DNA of 8,249 bases from assembly GCA_004211235.1 (NCBI GenBank), contig SEEY01000151.1:1-8249 (forward strand), read 5' to 3'. A program made the position numbers and the translations under genes. Under the pieces are notes generated by a model that saw only the letters and a program-made list of their open reading frames with translations, did not search any database and was not told the DNA's origin. The stretch comes from Rubrivivax sp. Its GTDB lineage: Bacteria; Pseudomonadota; Gammaproteobacteria; Burkholderiales; Burkholderiaceae. Of this stretch, positions 1 through 5,708 are shown piece by piece. Each line of letters opens with the position of its first letter. Within the stretch, counting starts at the first letter, position 1.

Positions 1-3000
1 TGGTGCGGCTGAACGTCCAGTTGGCGGTGTCGTCGGCCGCGCCGCGCATGACCTTGGCGGTGGTGGTGGCCAGGCTGAAGTCACTCACCAGGCCGGTGCT
101 GTCCGCCGGCAGCGTGGCGCTTGAAGCGCTGAGCGTCATTGCGATGGCGTCCTGCCCGTCAGTGCCGTCGCTGCCATCCGCCCCGTCACTGCCCGGGGCG
201 CCGTCCTCCGCCAGCAAAGCGGCCGCCGCCCATTCGCCGCTAGCGATCACGTCGCTGTTCCCCGTGCTGAGCGCGCTCGCCGTGGTGACCCAGCGAAAAG
301 CACCGCCGCTGGTTGGCAGCGTCTGGGTCCAGCCGTTGTCGACGCCCGCGGCCACGCCGCTGCTGAATGTATAGGTGACGCTGGCGCTGGGCAGCGCCGG
401 CGCGGAGGCAGAGCCCGTGCGCTGGAACAGGTACACCGTGGCGGCGTTGAGGCCGTCGGAGCCGTCGATACCGTCGCTGCCGTCGTTGCCATTGGCACCG
501 TCCTGCGCCAACAGCGCGGGCGAAGACCACTCCCCCGTGGCGATGCTGTCCGTCGCGCCAGTACTCAGCGCAGTGGCCGTCGTCGCCCAGCGGAAGGCAC
601 CGCCGCTGGTGGGCAGTGTCTGGGTCCAGCCGTTGTCGACGCCGGCCGCCACGCCGGTGCTGAAGGTGAACGTGACTGCGGCGCTGGGCACTGCGGGCGC
701 CGGCGCCGAGCCGGTACGCTGGAACAGGTACACGGTGGCGTGGTTGACGCCATCAGTGCCGTCTGAACCGTCGGCGCCGTCCTGTGCCAGCAGCGCAGCG
801 GCCGCCCATTCGCTGCTCGCGATGGTGTCGGTGGCGCCGGTGCTGAGAGCGCTGGCCGTCGTCATCCAACGGAAGGCGCCACCACTGGTGGGCAGAGTCT
901 GGCTCCAGCCGTTGTCGACGCCCGTGGCCACGCCAGTGCCGAAGGTGTAGGTGACGCTGGCGCTGGGCAGCGCCGGCGCCGAGGCCGAGCCAGTGCGCTG
1001 GAAGAGGTAGACCGTGGCCTGGTTGGCGCCGTTCACGCCATCGGCGCCGTCTGCACCATCAGCGCCGTCAGAGCCGTCGGCGCCGGGAGCGCCGCTGGCC
1101 GCCAGCAGCGCGACAGATGCCCACTCGCCGCTGGCGATGGTGTCGCTCGGGCCGCTGCTGCTGGCCGTGGCCACGCTCACGTAGAGCGGGTCGGTGCCCG
1201 CCGGCGGCGTCGGGCTCCAGCCGCCGTCCAGGCCGACCAACGTGGCCATGGCGAAGGTGTAGGTGACCGTAGCGCTGGGCAGCGCCGGCGCGCCGCTGGC
1301 GCTGCGTTGATAGATGAACACCAGTGCACTGCTCAGCGCGACGGCGTCGACGGCGGCCGCGATGCCGTCGGGCGTCTCGGCGACCGCCCACATGCTGGCG
1401 GCGATCAGTCCAGGCGGCGAGCCCGGCGCCCCGGTGTCAGGGGCGCCGCTTGTCAGGGTGCCGATGACACGGTGCGTGGAAGCCGGCGTGAAGACCGTCC
1501 ACGAGCCGCCGTTGTTGTCGTCGTACTGCCACTGGTTCTGAAAGCGCCGTGCGAGGACATAGGGTCGCGTGCTGCCGCCCAGCACGCTGAAGGTGGAACC
1601 GGCTAAATCCCACATCACGTAGCCAGAGACTGGCCCGAAATTCGAGTTGAGCGGGCCGTTGGGAACGGGCGTGGCTACGCCGTTGACCAAGATGCTGCCC
1701 GGCAGGTCGACCGCGGCGCCTGAGGCGTCACGGCCGTGGATGTAGGCCTCGCTGTAGTTGACCGAGCCGGCGAAGTCGCCGACGTTGAGCTTGATGGAGA
1801 GCGTTGCGCTGGCCCGGCCTACGGCGTGCTTGCCGGTGATCGTGTATGTCGTCGCGCTCACGTCCGCCAGGCTCTGCTGGCCAGCGCCGAAGACGTTGAA
1901 GCTGGTGAGCTTCACGTAGACCGTCTTGCCGATCAGCGCGGGGTCCAGCGGGCCACTGCGGGCGATGGCGTCGTCCACCCGGGCCCAAGGGCTGGCGTTG
2001 GCGTGCGCGAGGTTCTTCGTGTTGTAGGCGCCGCGCACGAGGCCGCTGAGGGTGTAGGCGCTTGGGCCAGTGAGCGAGGCCGTCTCATAAGCCAGGAACT
2101 CGCCGTCGACGCCGCTGGCCGGGGCGACATAGAGCAGCGTGGCGAGGTTGCTGGCGTCGGCGGCCGAGCCGCTGAGCAGCTGCTGGCCAGCGTTGGTGGT
2201 GAGCGCCAGCGAGGTGCCACCATCCGTGCCGGTGACGCCATAGCGACTGTTGGTGCGCAGCTCCGTGAGCTGGCGGTAGTTGATGCCGTCGAAGCTGACC
2301 CACACCTGGCAGCCGCCCCACAGCGGGTTGGTGCTGGCGGTGGCAATGGCGAGCTCCAGGCCGGTGGTGGTGAGCGCGCCGGGCAGCTCGAAGATGAGCG
2401 GAGCGAGCGCGCTGCCGGGCGAGGCGTTGTAGTCGGGCGCATAGCCGCTGCCAGCCTGGGCCCCGTAGCGCGGCGCGGTGGCGGTGCCGATGGGGGCGTC
2501 CTCGGCCACGATGGAGATCCGGCGGTCATCCAGCTCCTCGACCTCGAGGATGCGCACGGGCAGCCGGTCGAGGCCGAGGCTGGGCACCGTGAGGGTGAGC
2601 AGTCGCAGCGGCTTGAGTAGGCAGAAACGCCACGAGAGGTTGAACTCGTAGCGGTTGCGCTTGGCCAGCTCGTCCTGCAGCAGCTGCTGCGCGACCTGGG
2701 CCGCGATGGCCGCATCCTTGATCTCGGGAGCGGCGATGGCCTCCTTCTCGCGGCGGCCGAACTGCTCGATGCTGGCGAGGTCGTCGCGCGAGATGGGCTG
2801 CTCGGCGTAGCCGGAGGCCCGGTTCTCGATCTTGATGGTGATGACGTTGTAGCCGACGTCGTCGCTGCTGGCGATTTCAGCGTCTGTGCCCAGGCCGACG
2901 TGGCGGCGGATGCGGACCGGAGGCTCGCCCTTGTCAGGGACGAAGTGATCGAGCGTGAGGTCGAAGTCGGGCGTCACCTCGGCGGTGAACGTGGCGCCGT

Positions 3001-3787
3001 GGGCGCTGAGGTCCTCATCGCCCAACGGCACCAGCTCGAGCGCGCTGCCGGTGTTGGCTGCCTTGGTGTTGGTGAGCATCAGCAGCTGCTTGAGCCAGTC
3101 GAGCGCGCTGCGCTGTTCAGTCAGCACCGGGCTCAGCCAGATGCCCGCGGCGCGGCAGTAGGCCTGGTAGCGGTCGAGACCGAGGAGGCGATCAGCAGGC
3201 CAGCCGCCGCCGGAGCGCGTGTCGGTCAACAGGCGCTCGACGGCCAGGCGCGGGTCACCATCGAACACGGTACCGGCGACGCCGGGCACGGTGCCGAGGC
3301 CGCCGGCGTCGATCTCGAAGTTGTGGTTGGGCAGGCTGGCGCTGCTGTCCAGGTCATAGGCCTGCGCATAGGCATAGGCCATGCCGCTGTAGCCCAGGGC
3401 CTTGCTGCTGTCGTTCGTGGCCAGCCAGCTCCAGACGGCCTGGCCGAGGTTGCCGAGCTGTAGCGACAGGCCACCTGAGGCGAAGCTGCCGAACTGGCTC
3501 TTGCCGCGCCACATGGCGCCGGAGCCAACCAGCGGGCCGCGGGCGAGGCCGATGATGACGGCGGCCTGGTAGGTGTAGCTGACTGTGGTTTGCGAGCCGC
3601 CGCCACCCTTGCCGCCGCTTTGGGTCTCGCTGTGTTTGATGGCCTTGAAGGCGCCGTAGTACAGCAGGTTGCCGGCGACGCGGCCGCGGCCGGTGAGCAG
3701 CCAGGGGATGGTGGAGCCGTAGGCGCTGGACTGGATGCGGATATCCGCCAGGCGTGGCTGTTCGTTCGTGAAGCTGGAGCCGCCCAT
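1..3787 (-). CDS. Phage tail tip / host-specificity protein (gpJ-like), C-terminus cut by the window edge
   Basis: Likely tail-tip protein that joins the tail hub to receptor-binding domains. The frame is open from ATG at 3787 to the left edge: 1262 codons with no stop. The start follows the peptidase stop directly (TGA-ATG), with a GAGGTG ribosome site 6 nt upstream. Residues 11-100 hold the usual N-terminal block of Phage-tail_3-type proteins (IRIQSSAYGSTIPWL, then a GGKGGGG loop at 58-64). Residues 150-440 are the central tail-tip region. Residues 563-590 carry the motif GEFLAYETA...YTLSGLVRGAYNT, common in this family. Residues about 741-808 resemble a decayed repeat. Residues 821-1214 hold four tandem modules with collagen-like linkers, and 1215-1262 begin another unrecognised domain. 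No TIM-barrel domain like that of the gene transfer agent protein was recognised. Family placement is from memory of these motifs; the receptor role is inferred from gene position and architecture. Confidence 0.9.
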   Translation of the reverse strand, partial: MGGSSFTNEQPRLADIRIQSSAYGSTIPWLLTGRGRVAGNLLYYGAFKAIKHSETQSGGKGGGGSQTTVSYTYQAAVIIGLARGPLVGSGAMWRGKSQFGSFASGGLSLQLGNLGQAVWSWLATNDSSKALGYSGMAYAYAQAYDLDSSASLPNHNFEIDAGGLGTVPGVAGTVFDGDPRLAVERLLTDTRSGGGWPADRLLGLDRYQAYCRAAGIWLSPVLTEQRSALDWLKQLLMLTNTKAANTGSALELVPLGDEDLSAHGATFTAEVTPDFDLTLDHFVPDKGEPPVRIRRHVGLGTDAEIASSDDVGYNVITIKIENRASGYAEQPISRDDLASIEQFGRREKEAIAAPEIKDAAIAAQVAQQLLQDELAKRNRYEFNLSWRFCLLKPLRLLTLTVPSLGLDRLPVRILEVEELDDRRISIVAEDAPIGTATAPRYGAQAGSGYAPDYNASPGSALAPLIFELPGALTTTGLELAIATASTNPLWGGCQVWVSFDGINYRQLTELRTNSRYGVTGTDGGTSLALTTNAGQQLLSGSAADASNLATLLYVAPASGVDGEFLAYETASLTGPSAYTLSGLVRGAYNTKNLAHANASPWARVDDAIARSGPLDPALIGKTVYVKLTSFNVFGAGQQSLADVSATTYTITGKHAVGRASATLSIKLNVGDFAGSVNYSEAYIHGRDASGAAVDLPGSILVNGVATPVPNGPLNSNFGPVSGYVMWDLAGSTFSVLGGSTRPYVLARRFQNQWQYDDNNGGSWTVFTPASTHRVIGTLTSGAPDTGAPGSPPGLIAASMWAVAETPDGIAAAVDAVALSSALVFIYQRSASGAPALPSATVTYTFAMATLVGLDGGWSPTPPAGTDPLYVSVATASSSGPSDTIASGEWASVALLAASGAPGADGSDGADGADGADGVNGANQATVYLFQRTGSASAPALPSASVTYTFGTGVATGVDNGWSQTLPTSGGAFRWMTTASALSTGATDTIASSEWAAAALLAQDGADGSDGTDGVNHATVYLFQRTGSAPAPAVPSAAVTFTFSTGVAAGVDNGWTQTLPTSGGAFRWATTATALSTGATDSIATGEWSSPALLAQDGANGNDGSDGIDGSDGLNAATVYLFQRTGSASAPALPSASVTYTFSSGVAAGVDNGWTQTLPTSGGAFRWVTTASALSTGNSDVIASGEWAAAALLAEDGAPGSDGADGSDGTDGQDAIAMTLSASSATLPADSTGLVSDFSLATTTAKVMRGAADDTANWTFSRT
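146..205 (-). repeat. Collagen-like linker 4 (6 Gly-X-Y triplets)
   Basis: Residues 1195-1214 (20 aa): six triplets, opening with GAP as linker 1 does, followed by five with Asp in Y. It leads into a different domain (residues 1215-1262, starting IAMTLSASSATLPADSTG) that is cut by the window edge. Confidence 0.87.
206..442 (-). repeat. Tail tip module R4 (last complete copy)
   Basis: Residues 1116-1194 (79 aa), closest to R2 (about 69 of 79 identical by hand count). It begins ATVYLFQRTGS and ends VIASGEWAAAALLAE. Confidence 0.92.
443..502 (-). repeat. Collagen-like linker 3 (6 Gly-X-Y triplets)
   Basis: Residues 1096-1115 (20 aa): six triplets with Asn or Asp in every Y position (GAN, GND, GSD, GID, GSD, GLN). 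It lacks proline, so any triple helix would depend on charge or metal contacts rather than on hydroxyproline-type stabilisation; that last point is inference. Confidence 0.87.
503..739 (-). repeat. Tail tip module R3
   Basis: Residues 1017-1095 (79 aa). Same frame as R2 and R4 with about 15 substitutions against each, including a change from AAA to SSP shortly before the C-terminal ALLAQ. A 26-bp block (618-643) is identical to R4 (321-346). Confidence 0.92.
740..781 (-). repeat. Collagen-like linker 2 (4 Gly-X-Y triplets)
   Basis: Residues 1003-1016 (14 aa), the shortest linker: Asp, then GAD, GSD, GTD, GVN, then His. It is exactly 12 residues shorter than linker 1 and 6 shorter than linkers 3 and 4. 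Confidence 0.88.
782..1018 (-). repeat. Tail tip module R2
   Basis: Residues 924-1002 (79 aa). It starts ATVYLFQRTGS, has GVDNGWSQTLPTSGGAFRW in the centre and ends DTIASSEWAAAALLAQ. By hand count it differs from R4 at about 10 of 79 residues and from R3 at about 15. Confidence 0.92.
1019..1096 (-). repeat. Collagen-like linker 1 (8 Gly-X-Y triplets)
   Basis: Residues 898-923 (26 aa): eight consecutive Gly-X-Y triplets, opening with GAP, with Asp in the Y position of the next five and Asn in the last two (GVN, GAN). It is the longest linker of the four. The Gly-every-third pattern is characteristic of collagen-like trimeric stalks in phage fibres. Confidence 0.88.
1097..1327 (-). repeat. Tail tip module R1 (divergent first copy)
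   Basis: Residues 821-897 (77 aa). It keeps the frame of the other modules (FIYQRSASGAPALPSATVTYTF, then GW, then SDTIASGEW) but differs in the middle, with PPAGTDPLYVSVATAS where R2-R4 have LPTSGGAFRW. It is therefore the oldest or most diverged full copy. Confidence 0.88.
1364..1567 (-). repeat. Possible degenerate extra copy (R0) ahead of the repeat array
   Basis: Residues 741-808 follow the module's pattern without close identity: YVLARR where the modules have VYLFQR, then DNNGGSWTVFTP against VDNGWTQTLP, then LIAASMWAVAE...DG against VIASGEWAAAA...DG. The collagen linker is replaced by an alanine-rich stretch (IAAAVDAVAL). I infer a diverged relative of the same module; the similarity could also be convergence of small beta-rich folds. 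Confidence 0.45.
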
Positions 3788-3790
3788 TCA
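3785..3790 (-). other. Abutting TGA-ATG junction (peptidase to tail tip)
   Basis: The peptidase stop (3790-3788) is followed with no gap by the tail tip ATG (3787-3785). Together with the upstream GAGGTG this supports coupled but independently primed translation of the much larger tail tip protein. Confidence 0.85.
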
Positions 3791-4246
3791 GGCCACCTCG
3801 GCAAACAGGGTGAAGGCGCGCATCTCGCGGCCGGTGAGGGGCGCGTCGTCGAGGCGCGTCTGCGTGACTTCGCGGGCGTCGGCCAGCGCGTGCACGACCT
3901 CGAGCGCGGCGGCGCGCTGGACGATGAGCCCGGCGTGGCTGAAGGTGCGGCCGAAGCGCCAGACGACCACGTCGCCAGCCTGCAGCGGCTCGCCGTCACC
4001 GAGCGGGCGCAGCAGCGTGTCGAGGCCGGCGAGGTAGACCTCCTCGCTGCGGTGCAGGTGCCACTGCGGCGCATAGGGCCGCGGGTCGAAAGCGGCGGGC
4101 AGCGCGCCCACCGCCTTGAAGACCGCGACCAGCAGCATCAGGCAGTCGACGCCGGCGCCGTGCACACAGCCTTGGTGGTGATAGGGCGTGCCGATCCAGC
4201 GCTGGGCTTCGTCCTGAAGCAGCGCGCGAAGGTCTTGCGGGGTCAT
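3788..4246 (-). CDS. NlpC/P60-family phage tail peptidase
   Basis: A 152-residue cysteine peptidase expected to cut peptidoglycan during DNA entry, acting at the tail tip. The NlpC/P60 catalytic set looks intact: Cys35 in the motif GAGVDC, His104 in SHAGLIV, and His119 in VVHA as the likely third residue. The N-terminus (WIGTPYHHQG, residues 17-26) matches the usual entry to this fold. The length fits the short phage NlpC family and leaves no room for the JAMM domain that lambda gpK also carries. The start is ATG at 4246, sharing one base with the hub gene's stop (TGATG); the frame runs further upstream, but only inside the hub gene. The stop abuts the tail tip start. No strong ribosome site is seen, so translation probably depends on coupling. 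In gene transfer agents the equivalent position is g14. Confidence 0.9.
   Translation of the reverse strand: MTPQDLRALLQDEAQRWIGTPYHHQGCVHGAGVDCLMLLVAVFKAVGALPAAFDPRPYAPQWHLHRSEEVYLAGLDTLLRPLGDGEPLQAGDVVVWRFGRTFSHAGLIVQRAAALEVVHALADAREVTQTRLDDAPLTGREMRAFTLFAEVA
3794..3799 (-). promoter_or_regulatory. Shine-Dalgarno site for the tail tip gene
   Basis: GAGGTG on the minus strand, 6 nt before the ATG at 3787 and inside the last codons of the peptidase gene. It is the only clear ribosome-binding site at the four junctions, and it fixes the start of the tail tip protein. Confidence 0.7.
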
Positions 4247-4248
4247 CA
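4244..4248 (-). other. TGATG stop-start overlap (hub to peptidase)
   Basis: The minus strand reads TGATG: the hub stop TGA (4248-4246) shares its last base with the peptidase ATG (4246-4244). This arrangement is typical of termination-reinitiation and helps fix both gene ends. Confidence 0.85.
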
Positions 4249-5115
4249 GGCGGCGGTCTCGGGCGCGGGGACGTGGGGCTCGCCGCGGAAGTTCAGGAGG
4301 TTGCCCAGGGACGTGCAGCGCGCCTTGGTGCGGTCGCAACCCGGGCGGATGGAGAAGGTGTCGCCGATGGCGGGCTGCTGGGGCCAGGGCAGGACGGTTT
4401 GCACGCCGCCGGCGGCGAAGGCGCGCACGGTGCGCTGCTCGCCGGCCAGCAGGCCGCTGGTGAAGCGGATGGCGCCCAGGTCGAAGAAGCCGGGCGCCTG
4501 GCCGAGACCGCTGGCGATGTAGTCGAGCCGGTTGCCGGAAAGGCCGGTGACCGTGCCGACGATTGCGGCCGTCACAGGGTTGAGCGTGCAGCGCGCGTCA
4601 TAGATGGTGTTGCGGCAGCCGGGCTGGTAGATCTCGGCGGGCACCAGACGGTTGAGCATCGCCAGCAGGCTGCGGATGGACACGTCGACGGTGCCCAGAC
4701 CGGTTTCGGCTGGGCCCGTCTTGCCCTCGAAGCGGGTGACGTAGCCCTTCTGCGCGCCGGCGACGTCGAGGAAGATCCACTCGAGCATCACCGTGGCGCC
4801 GTCGAGGCCGCCGCGGCCTGCGAAGTGCAGCATGGGCACGCCGGCAATCGTGTCGACGGTGTCGACGGTGTCGACGTTGAGCGTGAGCTGCACGTCATCG
4901 ATCTGCAGGTTGGCGTTGACCTTGAGCCGGTCCCGCTCATAGGACGTGGGCACGAAGGTGCGGCCGTCGGGCGTGGTGAGCGGCACGTCGCAGTTCGTCC
5001 ACCGCAGCGCAATGCCCGTGCGCGTGGTGACGGTGAGCAGGTCGAAGCGCTTGCCCTCGTCGGTGCCCGCCAGCCAGGCGTGCAGCGCGGCGATCTCGGA
5101 GTCGGTCATCGGCAT
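4246..5115 (-). CDS. DUF2163 / BR0599-type tail hub protein
   Basis: A 289-residue hub protein expected to link the tail tube end to the tip, equivalent to gene transfer agent g13 and to lambda gpL. The N-terminal half (residues 5-160) is DUF2163-like, with EGKRFDLLTVTTRTG and a YERDRLKV segment. The C-terminal half carries the Phage_BR0599-type cysteine pattern: Cys167 and Cys176 (PGCRNTIYDARC), then Cys260 and Cys267 (PGCDRTKARC). Lambda gpL binds an iron-sulfur cluster through C-terminal cysteines, so these four may do the same; that is inference. The start is ATG at 5115, 4 nt after the DUF2460 stop; an in-frame ATG at 5109 is an equally possible start, and neither has a clear ribosome site. 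The stop overlaps the peptidase ATG. A small in-frame DNA repeat (4850-4876) encodes three V-D-T units near residue 85. Confidence 0.9.
   Translation of the reverse strand: MPMTDSEIAALHAWLAGTDEGKRFDLLTVTTRTGIALRWTNCDVPLTTPDGRTFVPTSYERDRLKVNANLQIDDVQLTLNVDTVDTVDTIAGVPMLHFAGRGGLDGATVMLEWIFLDVAGAQKGYVTRFEGKTGPAETGLGTVDVSIRSLLAMLNRLVPAEIYQPGCRNTIYDARCTLNPVTAAIVGTVTGLSGNRLDYIASGLGQAPGFFDLGAIRFTSGLLAGEQRTVRAFAAGGVQTVLPWPQQPAIGDTFSIRPGCDRTKARCTSLGNLLNFRGEPHVPAPETAA
4850..4876 (-). repeat. Three tandem 9-bp repeats within the hub gene
   Basis: The plus strand reads GTGTCGACG three times without interruption, which encodes the V-D-T repeats at about residues 80-89 of the hub protein. Because 9 is a multiple of 3, gain or loss of a unit would keep the frame. 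Confidence 0.9.
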
Positions 5116-5119
5116 GGCG

Positions 5120-5707
5120 TCAGCTGAACTGGTTGACGGTTTCGATGGAGAGGCCGTCGACGCTGGCGAGCTGGTACATGAGCCGCTTCAGGTCGAGGCT
5201 GTCGTCGGCGAAGGCCACGTGATAGAAAAAGCTGCCTGTCCACGCGACGGTGGCGCCGGTGCCGGCGTCCGCGTCCAGCGTGAGCGTGTCACGACCGAAA
5301 GTCGCTGCGACTGGACTGCCGTTGACCAGGGCGATTGGGGCGGCGCCGGTCGTGTCGACAGCGCCGACGCGATCGACGGCGCCGCCTTCGTTGTAGACAA
5401 GGGGGAAGGTGCGCAGGCCTGGGGCACCGAGGCCGACGGTTTGGGCAATGACAGCATGGTTGGTCTCGTCGCGGAAGTAGAAGGGGTCGAGCGCCCCCTG
5501 GCGCGCCCGGAAGAAGCCGCGCAGCGCGGCCACGTCGGCCACGCGCAGGAAGTTGTAGCGAAGCTGGAAGCGCCAGACCGGGAACAGACGTTCGGCCATG
5601 GCGGAGCGGCGCCCGCTGACCGCGCGGTGAACGCGCGTGCTGTAGGCGGCGCTGATGCTGCGCTCGGCGGAGAGGCCCGCCAGCTTGGGGAAGATGGCTG
5701 CGCTCAT
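5120..5707 (-). CDS. DUF2460 distal tail protein
   Basis: A 195-residue protein of the DUF2460 family, the distal tail component that caps the tube and attaches the hub (gene transfer agent g12; same position as lambda gpM). Visible hallmarks are an N-terminal FPKLAGLSAERS (residues 6-17), a YSTRVHRAVSGRR segment (22-34), the FFRARQGALDPFYFRD block (65-80) and the terminal VAFADDSLDLKRLMYQLASV (164-183). The start is set at ATG 5707, two bases after the tape measure stop begins to end (TGA-C-ATG). The frame stays open for 31 more codons upstream, but those would lie inside the tape measure gene and lack family resemblance. No clear ribosome site precedes it, so coupling to the tape measure is likely. 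Confidence 0.9.
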   Translation of the reverse strand: MSAAIFPKLAGLSAERSISAAYSTRVHRAVSGRRSAMAERLFPVWRFQLRYNFLRVADVAALRGFFRARQGALDPFYFRDETNHAVIAQTVGLGAPGLRTFPLVYNEGGAVDRVGAVDTTGAAPIALVNGSPVAATFGRDTLTLDADAGTGATVAWTGSFFYHVAFADDSLDLKRLMYQLASVDGLSIETVNQFS

Positions 5708-5708
5708 G

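Larger units (their letters stand above)
146..1327 (-). repeat. Array of four tandem module-plus-collagen-linker units inside the tail tip gene
   Basis: Residues 821-1214 of the tail tip protein consist of four units. Each is a 77-79 residue globular-looking module followed by a Gly-X-Y linker. The repeat is visible in DNA: the segment encoding YLFQR recurs at spacings of 297, 279 and 309 bp, and a 19-bp block encoding the end of GVDNGW is identical in the last three units. Spacing differences equal the linker length changes plus two residues missing from the first module. Such arrays usually build an extended trimeric fibre; here that is inferred from the collagen-like linkers. Confidence 0.92.

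Noticed and set aside
3..950. Plus-strand open frames with repeated peptides over the repeat array
   Set aside because: The repeats are the antisense image of the tandem modules in the tail tip gene. The minus-strand reading gives Gly-X-Y collagen patterns and conserved Trp positions, which mark it as the coding strand.
146..1327. CRISPR array, because of regularly spaced repeats of about 280-310 bp
   Set aside because: The repeated unit is about 230 bp long and stays in frame within an open reading frame; there are no short palindromic repeats or unique spacers.
1736..2620. A 294-codon plus-strand open frame opposite the tail tip gene
   Set aside because: Antisense shadow of GC-rich coding sequence, with no recognisable motif and no convincing ribosome site or operon partner.
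3226..4074. A 282-codon minus-strand open frame spanning the peptidase and the tip start
   Set aside because: It is out of frame with both strongly supported genes, and its product is Ser/Ala/Pro/Arg-rich shadow sequence without motifs.
4273..5127. A 284-codon plus-strand open frame opposite the hub gene
   Set aside because: It mirrors a gene with clear family motifs; its product is low-complexity (Gly, Ala, Arg, Val, Asp) with no domain, as expected for antisense of GC-rich codons.
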